Program-made: the position numbers and the translations under genes
Notes under the pieces: generated by a model
Seen by the model: the letters and a program-made list of their open reading frames with translations, nothing else
Database searches by the model: none
Told to the model about the DNA's origin: nothing
From: Vibrio fortis
GTDB lineage: Bacteria > Pseudomonadota > Gammaproteobacteria > Enterobacterales > Vibrionaceae
Assembly (NCBI RefSeq): GCF_000695685.1
Contig: NZ_JFFR01000025.1
Location: forward strand, 372,001 to 436,000
Direction of reading: 5' to 3'
Length of the DNA: 64,000 bases
In this document: one piece after another, positions 17,999 through 27,871 of the stretch
How the letters are laid out: each line of letters starts with the position of its first letter
How positions within the stretch are numbered: position 1 is the first letter of the stretch

Positions 17999-19453
17999 TT
18001 AGAGTAATGGATTGAAGAGGTAAAATAGACGCTCAAAGAAGCGTGATTGAAGGCTTCGTTCTTGCCATTTGTCGAGGCTGACTGGATGAGAAGTCTCAAT
18101 GTACGATTCTTGAAGGTCGGCAAGTTGACGCGTAAAGCTCACATCATCGACGGCAAGCGTTACTTCGAAGTTAAGCCAGAAACTGCGCATATCGATGTTC
18201 ACGGTACCAATTAAGCAGAACTCCTCATCAATCACCACGGACTTGGTATGGAGCAAGCCTCCGTAGAATTCGTAGATCTTCACACCCGCTTCAAGCAACT
18301 CGGTATAAAAAGCGCGAGATGCCCATTTAACCATGAGTGAGTCGTTGCTGTGTGGGATCACGAGCTCGACATTGACTCCTCGTTGTGCCGTCATTTTGAG
18401 GGTTTCTAGTAGATCTGCGCTCGGTACAAAGTAAGGCGTTGTTATACGTACTGAGCGATTTGCTTGGTTAATCGCAATGCTCAACACTTGCAGAATAAGA
18501 TACTCTGGCATACCGGGACCAGACGGCACAACTTGCACTGGATGTCTGACTTCAGATTCGTCAACCTTACATTCGGGTAGGGCGGGCAAAATGCGTTCAC
18601 CTGTCTCTACCTCCCAATCCCAACCGTGGATAGCAGATAACACATTCACTGTTGGGCCTGTAACTCGTACCATGACGTCAATCCACTGTCCAACACCTGC
18701 ACCTTGTTTGAAATGGGCAGGATCGACCATGTTCATTGAGCCGGTGTAGGCCACAGTTTCATCAATCACGATGATTTTACGATGCTGTCTAAGGTCTAGG
18801 CGTCGTAGGAACATACGCCAAGGGCTTACCTCAAGCGCTTGCACGACTTGCACGCCAGCATCACGCATCATAGAAAGCCAGTGGCTTTTGAAGAATCGCG
18901 GAGAACCTGCGGAATCGAGTAGAACCTTCACATCGACGCCGCGCTTTGCCGCACGGATTAACGCTGAAGCGACGGAATCGGTTAGGCCGCCTGGGTGCCA
19001 GATATAGAAGACCATTTTGATACTGGTTTGGGCGTTTTCGATGTCTTCAATGATCGAATGCAAGATCTCGTTGGGAGACGATTGCAAAGAGAGCGTATTG
19101 CCACTTAATGCGGGAATACCCATACGGTTGTTACACAGTTCATCGATTTTGTGGATTGGCGACCCCACTTTGCCAGGCAGGTGCACTTGGCAGTGGTCCA
19201 ATTGGCGGAACCAATCACCGAAAGGGGTAAACATACGCTGGGCACGTTCTGCTCTTTTTCTTCCCAGATTCAACTCGCCGAAAAGGAAATAGCAGGCAAC
19301 ACCCACAATTGGGACGATATAGATAACGAGTAGCCATGACAAAGATACGCTCACCGAGCGCCTTTTAAGTACCACTCGAAGCGTTACACCCGCAACCAGT
19401 ACCCAGTAGAGCACAACGGCGGCCAAAGTTAAGAAATGATAGAGCTTTTCCAC
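17999..19453 (-). CDS. cls: Cardiolipin synthase (ClsA type)
   Basis: Phospholipase-D superfamily enzyme that joins two phosphatidylglycerols into cardiolipin at the inner membrane, 484 residues. Two N-terminal membrane helices (about residues 5-28 and 36-58) are followed by two HKD motifs: HRKIIVIDE…GSMN near residue 225 and HTKSVVIDE…GTVNID near residue 408. This is the standard ClsA plan. It is monocistronic and divergent from the sodium symporter gene, with a 366-base shared upstream region. Confidence 0.92.
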   Translation of the reverse strand: MEKLYHFLTLAAVVLYWVLVAGVTLRVVLKRRSVSVSLSWLLVIYIVPIVGVACYFLFGELNLGRKRAERAQRMFTPFGDWFRQLDHCQVHLPGKVGSPIHKIDELCNNRMGIPALSGNTLSLQSSPNEILHSIIEDIENAQTSIKMVFYIWHPGGLTDSVASALIRAAKRGVDVKVLLDSAGSPRFFKSHWLSMMRDAGVQVVQALEVSPWRMFLRRLDLRQHRKIIVIDETVAYTGSMNMVDPAHFKQGAGVGQWIDVMVRVTGPTVNVLSAIHGWDWEVETGERILPALPECKVDESEVRHPVQVVPSGPGMPEYLILQVLSIAINQANRSVRITTPYFVPSADLLETLKMTAQRGVNVELVIPHSNDSLMVKWASRAFYTELLEAGVKIYEFYGGLLHTKSVVIDEEFCLIGTVNIDMRSFWLNFEVTLAVDDVSFTRQLADLQESYIETSHPVSLDKWQERSLQSRFFERLFYLFNPLL

Positions 19454-19819
19454 ATCTAATACTCGAAAAAAGAGACACTTAGATAGTAATGCTATTTTGA
19501 CAATTTGGGAATTTTACAGAACAACTATTTACAAAATAGAGTAAAGGCTGTAAATAGAGTAAAGTTGTTAAGTTTTAGTTAACTTAAGACGAAAACGATT
19601 GTTTTGTATGAAAAGTCGGCATTTAACCATAATATTTTACATTGGTAACGAAATATGTACGGTTCGGGCTTCCAATTTTAATCTTAAACTGGTTTACTTG
19701 CTATACAACGAGCGTCAATCAAATTTTTTAGGATGTAAACGAAGATTTACACCTTCTTTTTATAAGACGCCACCCAAAGCAAACACAACATTACACAACA
19801 TACAAATTTTGGAGTTAAA
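19454..19819. promoter_or_regulatory. Divergent 366-base intergenic region (cls / NSS transporter)
   Basis: AT-rich upstream region serving both genes. It contains a direct repeat AATAGAGTAAAG at 19535-19546 and 19553-19564, with starts 18 bases apart, followed by the dyad TTAAGTTTTAGTTAACTTAA around 19568-19587. It also has an ATTTTGGAGTT binding site before 19820. No coding gene is convincing here. The repeats could be regulator sites, but nothing ties them to a known protein. Confidence 0.4.
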
Positions 19820-21253
19820 GTGGCTACTAGTAATACAACCACAACACCTCGTGATACCTGGGGTTCGAAATTAGGATTCGTAATGGCTGCAGCAGGTTCT
19901 GCTGTTGGTCTAGGTAATATTTGGAAGTTCCCATACACAGCAGGTGAGAGCGGCGGCGGTGCCTTCGTTGCAATCTACCTATTCTTCGTAATTTTCATCG
20001 GTTTCAGTGTGATGCTGACTGAATTTGCTATTGGCCGTCATACGCAAAAATCAGCAGTAGGTGCATTTAAATCAACTGACCGTCGTTGGACGTTCGCTGG
20101 TGTTATCGGCGTAGTGAGTGGTCTACTTATCATGGGTTTCTACCCTGTAGTAGGCGGCTGGTCTATTGCTTACATCGGTAAGATTGCTGGTGGTCTTCTA
20201 GACGCACCTGAAGCAATCGGTGACAGCTTCGGTGGTTTCATCTCTAACCCAGTTCAACCACTAATGTGGATGGGTCTATACCTTCTTCTTAACGTTGTTA
20301 TCGTTATGAAAGGTATCTCGGGCGGTATCGAGAAAGCGGGTAAGGTTCTAATGCCTCTGCTATTCTTGATCCTTATCGTGGTATCGATCAAAGGTCTGAC
20401 TCTTCCAGGTTCTATGGCTGGTCTTGAGTTCCTATTCAGCCCTGATTTTTCTAAGGTAGACAGCAACGTAATCCTAGCTGCACTTGGTCAAGCATTCTTC
20501 TCACTATCTCTAGGTATGGGTTGTATGTTGACTTACGGTTCTTACCTTAAGAAGAAAGAAAACCTAGTTCAAACTACCGCTATGGTTACAGCAATGGATA
20601 CAGGTGTTGCTATCCTAGCTGGTGTTGCAATGTTCCCAGCAATGTTCGCATTCGGCATGGAACCAGCAGCAGGTCCTGGTCTAGTATTCGTAGTTGTTCC
20701 TCAGCTATTTGCTGAAATGGGCGGCGTAATTGGTCTTCTATTTGCACTTATGTTCTTCATTGGTCTAAGTGTTGCGGCTCTAACATCTTCTGTTTCTCTA
20801 CTTGAGGTTGTGGTTTCTTACCTAATCGATGAGAAAGGCATGAAGCGTGTAACAGCGGTTATCTCTGCAAGTGTTGTAATGGCTGCACTATGTATCTTCG
20901 CTTCTCTATCTCTAGGTGGCGTTGGTCCAACACTGTTCGATACAGGTGCATTTGATATCTTCGACCTACTAACAGATAAGATCTTCCTAGCTGTTGGCGG
21001 TATGTTGGTATGTATCTTCGCTGGTTGGAGACTAAACCGTGCAGACCTAGAGAAAGAAATTACTAACGACGGTGAAGTATCTTTCCCACTATTCGGTCTA
21101 TGGTACACACTAGTTAAGTTTGTAATCCCAGTAGCAATCGCAATCGTTGCATTCATGGGTATCTCTTCTGGCTTCGACAGCGGTAAGGGTGCAATCATGC
21201 TACTAGGTATCGGTATCATTGCAGGCTCAGCGTTAATTTCTAAGAAATTGTAA
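19820..21253 (+). CDS. Sodium-dependent transporter, NSS/SNF family
   Basis: LeuT-fold symporter of 477 residues with about 11-12 membrane helices. The sodium/substrate-site signature of TM1 is intact (GSAVGLGNIWKFPYTAGESGGG, starting near residue 26, split here as GSAVGLGNIWKFPY and TAGESGGG). These bacterial relatives of neurotransmitter transporters usually move amino acids with sodium. The substrate is not evident. The start is the GTG at 19820, the first codon after TTTTGGAGTTAAA, and its protein begins with a Thr-rich leader. Codons look strongly biased, suggesting good expression. A terminator follows the stop. Confidence 0.9.
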   Translation: MATSNTTTTPRDTWGSKLGFVMAAAGSAVGLGNIWKFPYTAGESGGGAFVAIYLFFVIFIGFSVMLTEFAIGRHTQKSAVGAFKSTDRRWTFAGVIGVVSGLLIMGFYPVVGGWSIAYIGKIAGGLLDAPEAIGDSFGGFISNPVQPLMWMGLYLLLNVVIVMKGISGGIEKAGKVLMPLLFLILIVVSIKGLTLPGSMAGLEFLFSPDFSKVDSNVILAALGQAFFSLSLGMGCMLTYGSYLKKKENLVQTTAMVTAMDTGVAILAGVAMFPAMFAFGMEPAAGPGLVFVVVPQLFAEMGGVIGLLFALMFFIGLSVAALTSSVSLLEVVVSYLIDEKGMKRVTAVISASVVMAALCIFASLSLGGVGPTLFDTGAFDIFDLLTDKIFLAVGGMLVCIFAGWRLNRADLEKEITNDGEVSFPLFGLWYTLVKFVIPVAIAIVAFMGISSGFDSGKGAIMLLGIGIIAGSALISKKL

Positions 21254-21281
21254 TCGCGACCTTCAAAGTCAAAACCAATAG

Positions 21282-21314
21282 AAAGCGAGAGTCTTAGGGC
21301 TCTCGCTTTTTTTT
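21282..21314 (+). terminator. Terminator of the NSS transporter gene
   Basis: AAAGCGAGAG at 21282-21291 pairs with CTCTCGCTTT at 21300-21309 and continues in T residues. Confidence 0.92.
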
Positions 21315-21365
21315 GCTTTATTTCTAACCTTTTCTTATTTATAGGGTTTTTCGTACGGTTTTATC

Positions 21366-21392
21366 TAAAGTTATTCGTATGTCAGTCGATAT
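21366..21392 (+). promoter_or_regulatory. Likely sigma-28 (FliA) promoter of the chemotaxis receptor gene
   Basis: TAAA at 21366-21369, exactly 15 bases, then GTCGATAT at 21385-21392, against the consensus TAAA-N15-GCCGATAA (six of eight in the -10). It lies about 57 bases before the start of a methyl-accepting chemotaxis protein, a class usually in the FliA regulon. Confidence 0.7.
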
Positions 21393-21448
21393 ATATTCAA
21401 GCATAACAATATGCGAAGTGAATATTGACTCCCTTAGGAAGGTGAAAC

Positions 21449-23065
21449 GTGAAATTGTCTGTAAGAAAAAAATTGTATGCAGGCTTTAGCTCTATATTGG
21501 CGCTAATGATTGTATTGGTAGCGTTTGTTTGGATCGAGGTAACGGGCTCCCATCGAGTGGCTGACGAGATCCGCATGGATGACGTGCCTGAACTAGTGAA
21601 CTATCTTGTATTGGTCGATGAGACAGCAGACGTTTACCGAGATGCAATGGGTGCTGTGACACATGTTAATGGCGCACTTAATGACTACCGTGCAAACAAA
21701 GGGCAGTTCTTCGAAGCGGTTGACAAGGTTAAGGCACTAGAGAGCGTAGGTACACCTGACTACCGTCGAATTGAACGTGTTGAGAACTTGATGAAAGAGT
21801 TCAATACTGCGTTTGAAAATCAAATAGCGCCTAAGGTGAATCAGGAAGTTGCGTTCTTGGATAATATTCGTTATTTGCGTGCGCTCTATGAACAATATTT
21901 AGTGCCGATTGAAGCTCTGCTTGACGAAGCTTCGATGGCCGAAGAAGTACAAACTGATAAAGCGCTGCTTGCTTTGACAGACTCTTTTACAGCAATGGAA
22001 CGTATGATCATAATCCTAACTGCCATTTCCATTGCGGCGGGTGCAGTGATTGCTTACCTATTGTCGAACTCGATTACCAGTCGCCTAACCAAAGTGGAAC
22101 AGGTGGCACGTAAAGTTGCGAGTGGTGATTTGACAGCAGAAGACATTGTTGACGATTCGGATGACGAATTGGCACACCTTGGTCAGTCGATCAACCAGAT
22201 GCAGAAATCGCTCGTTGGTTTGATTGGTTCTATTTCGTCTGTAACGAATCAAGTGCAATCGGCAAGTGGTGAGCTTTCGTCGATTAGCCAAGACATCGTT
22301 TCAGGTGCGTCAGCACAAGCTGACAAAGCGACTTTGATTGCCACCGCGGCAGAAGAGCTCAGTCTAACGATTTCAGAAGTTGCCCAGCAGGGTACATCCA
22401 CCTATGAAGAAGCACGTCGATCAGAGACTTCAGCAGAAGACGGCCGTTCTGTGATTGTGGAAATGGTGGCGAGTATTCAACAAGTGTCCGCTCAAATGGG
22501 CGAAATGTCGGAGCAAATGAACACGCTTGGCTCTCATGGTGAACAGATTGGCAGTGTCATCAAAGTGATTGAAGACATCGCAGAACAGACCAACTTATTG
22601 GCATTGAACGCTGCAATCGAAGCGGCACGTGCTGGCGAATTTGGTCGTGGCTTTGCGGTCGTTGCGGACGAGGTACGTGCTCTTGCTGAACGTACTACTA
22701 AAGCGACACAAGAAGTGTCAGGTATCATTCAAGCGATTCAATCAGGCACACAAGAAGCGGTTACATACACCCAAGACAACTGTCGCTTAGTTGATATTGG
22801 CGTTGAGCAAAGTTCTGGTGCGGTTCAAGCACTGGAAGCGATTGTGAACGGTGCAGCCAATGTACAAAGCATGGTTAACTCTATTGCAACAGCGGCGGAA
22901 GAGCAGACTGCAGTGACCAAAGAGATTGCAGCGGATATTACAGCGATCAGCGATATCTCTGAGTCTTCTCTGCAGCTCGCGACACGCAGCTCCGAGAGTA
23001 CGATGAGCCTAAATGCTAAGGTTAAAGAGCTGGAAACCTTACTTGGCCAGTTTAAGCTTGCTTAA
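21449..23065 (+). CDS. Methyl-accepting chemotaxis protein
   Basis: Chemoreceptor of 538 residues. TM1 is about residues 10-30, followed by a four-helix-bundle-like periplasmic sensor (about 31-182), TM2 (about 184-205), a HAMP domain (206-260) and the long cytoplasmic signalling coiled coil. Its conserved tip, [20 protein letters not shown], lies near residue 377. Start GTG at 21449 with TTAGGAAGGTG upstream. The ligand is unknown, and the sensor is short and helical rather than a Cache fold. It is transcribed alone between two terminators. Confidence 0.93.
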   Translation: MKLSVRKKLYAGFSSILALMIVLVAFVWIEVTGSHRVADEIRMDDVPELVNYLVLVDETADVYRDAMGAVTHVNGALNDYRANKGQFFEAVDKVKALESVGTPDYRRIERVENLMKEFNTAFENQIAPKVNQEVAFLDNIRYLRALYEQYLVPIEALLDEASMAEEVQTDKALLALTDSFTAMERMIIILTAISIAAGAVIAYLLSNSITSRLTKVEQVARKVASGDLTAEDIVDDSDDELAHLGQSINQMQKSLVGLIGSISSVTNQVQSASGELSSISQDIVSGASAQADKATLIATAAEELSLTISEVAQQGTSTYEEARRSETSAEDGRSVIVEMVASIQQVSAQMGEMSEQMNTLGSHGEQIGSVIKVIEDIAEQTNLLALNAAIEAARAGEFGRGFAVVADEVRALAERTTKATQEVSGIIQAIQSGTQEAVTYTQDNCRLVDIGVEQSSGAVQALEAIVNGAANVQSMVNSIATAAEEQTAVTKEIAADITAISDISESSLQLATRSSESTMSLNAKVKELETLLGQFKLA

Positions 23066-23097
23066 ACCATGGTAAAGATGCGGTAAGGCATTATTGA

Positions 23098-23133
23098 GCC
23101 CACGACTGTTGAACATTCAGTCGTGGGCTTTTT
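23098..23133 (+). terminator. Terminator of the chemoreceptor gene
   Basis: An 11-base perfect stem GCCCACGACTG (23098-23108) / CAGTCGTGGGC (23118-23128) followed by TTTTTC. Confidence 0.93.
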
Positions 23134-23196
23134 CATTACTGGTATCTGGTGTTGGACAAGGTATACTTCTAGCTCGATTACGGAGTAAGCCTTTTC

Positions 23197-23895
23197 ATGT
23201 TCGACATTCTTGTAAAACACTCAGATTTTTTACTTATCAATAAACACCCAGGCGTCAGCGTCCATAAAGATGATGGTGATACCATGCTTCTTCAAGAAGT
23301 CGCAACATCGCTAGGCATTGAAAAGCTTTATCTGGTGCACCGCTTAGATAAAATGACCTCTGGAATACTGTTGTTAGCAAAAAACGCGGCTGCGGCGAGT
23401 GAGTTGTCTCAGTTGTTTGCTAACCGAGAGGTTGAAAAGTACTACCTTGCAATTGGTTCAAAAAAGCCTAAAAAGAAGCAAGGCCTGATTGTGGGTGATA
23501 TGGAGCGTTCTCGACGTTCAAGCTGGAAGCTGGTTAACAGTAAAGAAAACCCAGCAGTGACACAGTTTTTATCGGCAGCGGCTGAGCCGGGTGAAAGACT
23601 CCTGCTTTGTAAGCCATATACAGGGCGCACTCATCAAATTCGTGTAGCGATGAAGTCGATAGGTTCGGCGATCGTTGGCGACCCAATTTATAATTCTTCA
23701 AGTCAATCTGATCGCGGCTACCTGCACGCGTTTGCGATTCGATTTACCTATCAATCTCAAGCATATCAATACGTGTGTGACCCGAGATCACACCAGTCTC
23801 TTGGTCAAAAATGGTCACAAGAGACGGTATCGACAGGTTTGGATACTTGGCTTGAACCTTGGTCACTGGCGTGGCCAAAGCTAAACATTAAGTGA
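23197..23895 (+). CDS. RluA-family pseudouridine synthase
   Basis: RNA pseudouridine synthase of 232 residues, RluA/RsuA superfamily without an S4 domain. The catalytic motif is HRLDKMTSG with Asp51. The GRTHQIRV and GDPIYN blocks near residues 146-166 are in place. It is closest in pattern to the TIGR01621 group. The target uridine, probably in rRNA or tRNA, cannot be read from the sequence. Its stop lies eight bases before the start of the methyltransferase, so the two RNA-modification genes form an operon. Confidence 0.85.
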   Translation: MFDILVKHSDFLLINKHPGVSVHKDDGDTMLLQEVATSLGIEKLYLVHRLDKMTSGILLLAKNAAAASELSQLFANREVEKYYLAIGSKKPKKKQGLIVGDMERSRRSSWKLVNSKENPAVTQFLSAAAEPGERLLLCKPYTGRTHQIRVAMKSIGSAIVGDPIYNSSSQSDRGYLHAFAIRFTYQSQAYQYVCDPRSHQSLGQKWSQETVSTGLDTWLEPWSLAWPKLNIK

Positions 23896-23903
23896 GAGAT
23901 ATA

Positions 23904-24851
23904 ATGGAAGCATCTGCTTTACCGGTATTTTTTGAACATATCGAACAACAGCTAAACGAAGTACCTAACGAGCTACGTCGTATTTTTCATGGTCGTGGTA
24001 AATTTTGGCCAGGCCTAGAGCAATTAACTTGTGATTGGGTTGATGGTCAGCTTTTAGTGAACATTTTCAAACAGGTTGATGAAGAGTTCTTATCAAGCTT
24101 GAAAGATGGGCTCCTTAAATTGACGGAGCAGCCAATTTGGCAACAGAAGCAGGGTACGAGTGTTGTGCTTCAACATCGCTATGCTGAAGGCAGCCCATCA
24201 GAAGTGATTTGGGGAGAGCTCGACTCATCGCCAGTGGTTGTTGAGCACGGTCTTAAGTATCAGTTGAATATCGGTCGCAACCAGAACTTCGGCCTGTTCT
24301 TGGACATGCGTAACGGCCGTCAGTGGGTTCAAGAGAACTCTAAAGGGAAAAACGTATTAAACCTGTTTGCTTACACCTGTGGCTTCTCTGTAGCCGCTTT
24401 AGCGGGTGGTGCGCGTCAATGCCTTAACGTAGATATGTCACGCGGTTCGTTGAGCAAAGGTCGTGACAACCATCGCCTCAATGAACATGACATGCGCTCA
24501 GTGAACTTCCTTGGTTACGACATCTTCAAATGCTGGGGAAAAATCAAGAAAGGCGGCCCGTACGAATTAGTGATTATTGATCCACCATCTTTCCAAAAGG
24601 GCAGCTTTGCACTGACAAAAGACTATAAGAGAATTCTGCGTCGTCTGCCTGAGCTTCTTAAAGAGGGCGGAGAAGTGATTGCTTGTGTGAACTCTCCAAT
24701 GGTTTCACCAAACTTCTTGATTGATACCATGGCGGAAGAAGCGCCAAATGTTAAATATCTAGAACGTTTACCGAACCCACCTGAGTTTGTGGATGTTGAT
24801 GCTGATTCAAGCCTGAAAGTACTCCGTTTCAAGTTAGAATCTGCAGAATAA
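23904..24851 (+). CDS. Class I SAM-dependent methyltransferase, RlmI/RlmK-like
   Basis: A 315-residue Rossmann-fold methyltransferase resembling the catalytic part of 23S rRNA m5C/m7G methyltransferases, but without their N-terminal PUA domain. SAM-binding motif VLNLFAYTCGFSVAAL is near residue 149, and the catalytic-loop motif VIIDPPSFQ is near residue 224. The ATG at 23904 is preferred over a GTG at 23892, which overlaps the previous stop; GAGAGAT lies just before the ATG. It is co-transcribed with the pseudouridine synthase, which supports an rRNA-modification role. Confidence 0.82.
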   Translation: MEASALPVFFEHIEQQLNEVPNELRRIFHGRGKFWPGLEQLTCDWVDGQLLVNIFKQVDEEFLSSLKDGLLKLTEQPIWQQKQGTSVVLQHRYAEGSPSEVIWGELDSSPVVVEHGLKYQLNIGRNQNFGLFLDMRNGRQWVQENSKGKNVLNLFAYTCGFSVAALAGGARQCLNVDMSRGSLSKGRDNHRLNEHDMRSVNFLGYDIFKCWGKIKKGGPYELVIIDPPSFQKGSFALTKDYKRILRRLPELLKEGGEVIACVNSPMVSPNFLIDTMAEEAPNVKYLERLPNPPEFVDVDADSSLKVLRFKLESAE

Positions 24852-24871
24852 TCATTAGGCATGATCAATTG

Positions 24872-24912
24872 AAAGCGCCGCATTACTTCATAGTAACGCG
24901 GCGCTTTTTTTA
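24872..24912. terminator. Bidirectional terminator between two convergent operons
   Basis: AAAGCGCCGC at 24872-24881 pairs with GCGGCGCTTT at 24898-24907, followed by more T. It separates the plus-strand methyltransferase from the minus-strand phosphatidyltransferase gene. Confidence 0.9.
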
Positions 24913-24942
24913 TGGATTCGATATTAGTCGAATCGAAGTGCC

Positions 24943-25560
24943 TTAGGCTTTGACGTTATTGAGAGTTTGAAAGCCGAAGTAGATTCGCATAAATGTGGTG
25001 AGCCAACACGCCGCGCCAAACGCATAAGCAATGACGGCAAAGTGTTGTGGCCAAATACAGAACGCAATGAAACAAGCGATGGTTTCTGTTCCCTCAGTCA
25101 ATCCAGACATGTAGTACAAAGATTTATGTTTATAGACAGGGTTCTCGATCCCTTGCTTACCCGCCATAACCGCGAAGGCTAAGAAACTGCTGCCTGTGCC
25201 GATGAAAGAGAAAATGAGAAAGGCGCCTGCGACGGCATTAGCGTCTGGGTTAGCAATCACAAAGCCAAACGGTATCAAGGAGTAGAACAAGAAATCGAGG
25301 CTGATGTCGAGAAACCCACCGGCATCGGTAATACCCTGGATACGAGCAAGTGCGCCATCAAGCCCATCGCAGATACGATTTAACACCACAAATAGCAGTG
25401 CCAAATCATACTGTTGAAAAGCAAGCGACGGGAAGGCTAAACAGCCAATCAAAAAGCCGAAAAACGTAGTTTGATTCGCAGTGACGCCAGCGCTGTTTAG
25501 AACTTTAGCGGATTGAGTTAACGGCCAGCGAATGACCTTGATGGAATATTTATCTAGCAT
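24943..25560 (-). CDS. CDP-alcohol phosphatidyltransferase family protein (YnjF-like)
   Basis: Integral membrane enzyme of 205 residues with about five or six helices. The CDP-alcohol phosphatidyltransferase signature DG-x2-AR-x8-G-x3-D is seen at about residues 66-88 (CDGLDGALARIQGITDAGGFLDISLD, split here as CDGLDGALARIQG and GGFLDISLD). Such enzymes displace CMP from a CDP-alcohol to form a phosphodiester lipid. It ends the ynjBCD-like operon and overlaps ynjD by 11 bases. E. coli ynjF, of the same family, also sits near ynjBCD, so the grouping is conserved although its substrate is unknown. Confidence 0.85.
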   Translation of the reverse strand: MLDKYSIKVIRWPLTQSAKVLNSAGVTANQTTFFGFLIGCLAFPSLAFQQYDLALLFVVLNRICDGLDGALARIQGITDAGGFLDISLDFLFYSLIPFGFVIANPDANAVAGAFLIFSFIGTGSSFLAFAVMAGKQGIENPVYKHKSLYYMSGLTEGTETIACFIAFCIWPQHFAVIAYAFGAACWLTTFMRIYFGFQTLNNVKA

Positions 25561-26200
25561 TTTCGGTGCTCCATGGCCAATTCAGTACTCGCGCTGCTGG
25601 TGGAATATCCGCTTCATCATGGGTCACCATCAATGTCGGAATGTTCGCTTTGCTGAGTTGCTCAAATACCCAATCACGAAATTGAACACGTAACTCAGGG
25701 TCGAGTTTACTGAAGGGCTCATCTAATAATGCAACTTTCGGCTTGGCGAGCAACATTCTCGTCAAACTGACTCGGGCTCGCTGGCCCCCAGAAATTTGGT
25801 CTGGGAAAGAGTCGGCAAGTCGTGTGAGTTCGATGTCTTTTAGAGCATCTAACGCTCTCTGTTGGCGCTCTTTTCCTTTGATAATGTTTGGCAGTGCAAA
25901 GGCCAAGTTTTCCCAAACTTTTAGGTGAGGGAAGAGCAGATCGTCTTGAAACAGGATCCCTACTTCACGTTGATGAGGAGCGATTTGATCAATTCGCGTG
26001 TCGTTGACGTGGACTTGTCCTGTGTATTCAAACTCGTTGCTGAGGTGACCTGCGATCACGTCAAGTAGAGTCGACTTGCCACAGCCACTGGGGCCCATTA
26101 ATGCCAGGACTTCGCCGGATTCTAAATGAAGACTGAGCGATGAGAATAACTCGCTTCCATCGAGCTTATGGATGGCGAGGTCGTTGAGAGATAGACTCAT
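25550..26200 (-). CDS. ynjD: ABC transporter ATP-binding protein, YnjD-like
   Basis: ATPase of 216 residues, the same size as E. coli YnjD. Walker A is GPSGCGKST near residue 36, signature ISGGQRAR, Walker B VALLDEPFSKLD and switch His in MVTHDE. The ATG at 26200 is preferred (MSLSLNDLAIHKL). A longer frame to 26332 would lie wholly inside ynjC. The start overlaps the last 35 bases of ynjC. Confidence 0.85.
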   Translation of the reverse strand: MSLSLNDLAIHKLDGSELFSSLSLHLESGEVLALMGPSGCGKSTLLDVIAGHLSNEFEYTGQVHVNDTRIDQIAPHQREVGILFQDDLLFPHLKVWENLAFALPNIIKGKERQQRALDALKDIELTRLADSFPDQISGGQRARVSLTRMLLAKPKVALLDEPFSKLDPELRVQFRDWVFEQLSKANIPTLMVTHDEADIPPAARVLNWPWSTENAR

Positions 26201-27869
26201 TAGGCAATAAACCTTTGAATGAAAGACGGCGATACTTGACCTGTAAGCGGCTGATAAGAATCGCAAAAGAGAAAAAGAACAGAGGCAACAAGGCTTGCCA
26301 AATGGCGTAAATCGCAGTGACCCTACGATCAAATCCGCTGGTTAGTGCAACCGCTTCTGTGGTGATGGTACTGATTCTACCTGCACCTAACATTAAGGTA
26401 GGTAAATACTGAGCAAGGCTAACACTAATGCCGACAGCCCATGCAAAAACCATTGCTGGTAACAGAATCGGTAATTTAACCGTGAGCCAGCTTTGAAGTG
26501 GCGATTTTCCAAGGCTGAGCGCCGCCTTGATCAAGCCAGGTTCGAAACTGCGCCAAGGGCCGTCCAATGACAGGTAGACGAAGGGAAAAGCAAAAAACAC
26601 ATGCGACCAAATCACCCAAAACTCATAAGCGGTGCTATTGAGGTAGAGAGTGGTAACCTGCAATCCAAACAGTACAGATAGTTGAGGGATAAGCATCGGA
26701 ATCGCGATAATATATCCCGGAACCTGCCAGCGATGCTTAATACGATATTCATGAGCAATGAGGGCAAGTACTAAGGCGATAGTCGCAGAAATAACTGCAA
26801 TCCAGAGGCTGGTGCTAATGGTCCCAGTGATCGCATCCCACTCGTATTCCCAAAAGCGGGTACTGTAGCGGCTTGGCAGAAGGTCAGGAAAGCGCCAACG
26901 TTGAGCGACACTCCATAGCAACATCAATGGGAACATGACGGCTGTTAGCACTGCCAAGAAAGAGAACAGGCTACGTCCAGGTAGAGCGACACCACGACGA
27001 CCTGATACCTGCCAGCTTCGGAAATACTTAAGGACGGCCCATTCAACTAATCGAGCAAACGCAATGAGCAGGCTCGCTAAACCAAATAGAACAATCGCCC
27101 CAGCCGCCGCTCTTGGTAGCAGGTTGAGGTCTGGGTCGTTAAACCATTGCCACACTAATACAGCAAAAGTTGGCGGATTTGTTGGACCGATAATGAGCGC
27201 GATATCAACCACAGACAAGCTGTAGGCTAGTACCGCCAACATAGGGAAGCGTAATTTGTTGAACCATTGTGGGAAAACACATTTCCACCAAATCTGCGAG
27301 CGACTGTAGCCTAGCGAAGCACTCACTTTGGTGATTTTAGGAATATCTAATTGCTGCAGAATAGAGATACTCATCAGCAGTAAGAATGGAATCTCCTTCA
27401 ACGCCAACATCACGATTAATCCAAGTGCATACGGGTCTTTCACCAGTAATGCCAGTTCAGTATTCGTTGATGACTCCCCTAAGAAACCTTGCAGGGCGCG
27501 CATGCCAAGACCGCTTGGGCTAAACAGAAAGGCGAACCCGATAGCAAAAGCGACATGAGGAATCGCTAACATAGGTGGCAATGTGAGTTCTATTTTACGC
27601 CAGAACGGTTTGTCCCACGTTGCTTGAAGAATACAGAAGGTAAGAAAGCAGGCAAGGTAGCTACTGATTACTGTTGAGCTCAGAGTGAGCCCGATAGAGT
27701 GGTAAACGCCTTCCCACGCAAAAACTTGCTGAAAACCTACGATTGAAAACTGTTCTAAACCCAATGGAGGGATATAACTGAGAGATGAAGCAATAACCCC
27801 AACTACCCCAGGGATAGTTGGGATGATGCACACCGCTATAACAACAAAATATAGAGCGTGAAGAATCAA
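26166..27869 (-). CDS. ynjC: ABC transporter permease, YnjC-like (two fused permease halves)
   Basis: Membrane protein of 567 residues with two BPD-type permease halves (about 1-290 and 300-560), each with about six helices and an EAA-like loop (SASLGYSRSQIWWKCVFPQ; AALSLGKSPLQSWLTVKLP). This fused plan is typical of iron-, thiamine- and YnjC-type importers. The start is TTG at 27869, two bases after the ynjB stop. An in-frame stop lies just upstream and no ATG is nearby, so TTG is the best choice. Confidence 0.82.
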   Translation of the reverse strand: MILHALYFVVIAVCIIPTIPGVVGVIASSLSYIPPLGLEQFSIVGFQQVFAWEGVYHSIGLTLSSTVISSYLACFLTFCILQATWDKPFWRKIELTLPPMLAIPHVAFAIGFAFLFSPSGLGMRALQGFLGESSTNTELALLVKDPYALGLIVMLALKEIPFLLLMSISILQQLDIPKITKVSASLGYSRSQIWWKCVFPQWFNKLRFPMLAVLAYSLSVVDIALIIGPTNPPTFAVLVWQWFNDPDLNLLPRAAAGAIVLFGLASLLIAFARLVEWAVLKYFRSWQVSGRRGVALPGRSLFSFLAVLTAVMFPLMLLWSVAQRWRFPDLLPSRYSTRFWEYEWDAITGTISTSLWIAVISATIALVLALIAHEYRIKHRWQVPGYIIAIPMLIPQLSVLFGLQVTTLYLNSTAYEFWVIWSHVFFAFPFVYLSLDGPWRSFEPGLIKAALSLGKSPLQSWLTVKLPILLPAMVFAWAVGISVSLAQYLPTLMLGAGRISTITTEAVALTSGFDRRVTAIYAIWQALLPLFFFSFAILISRLQVKYRRLSFKGLLPNESISQRPRHP

Positions 27870-27871
27870 AC

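Noticed and set aside
26201..26332. N-terminal extension of ynjD
   Set aside because: Fully inside ynjC and gives a non-conserved leader; the ATG at 26200 matches the E. coli YnjD length.
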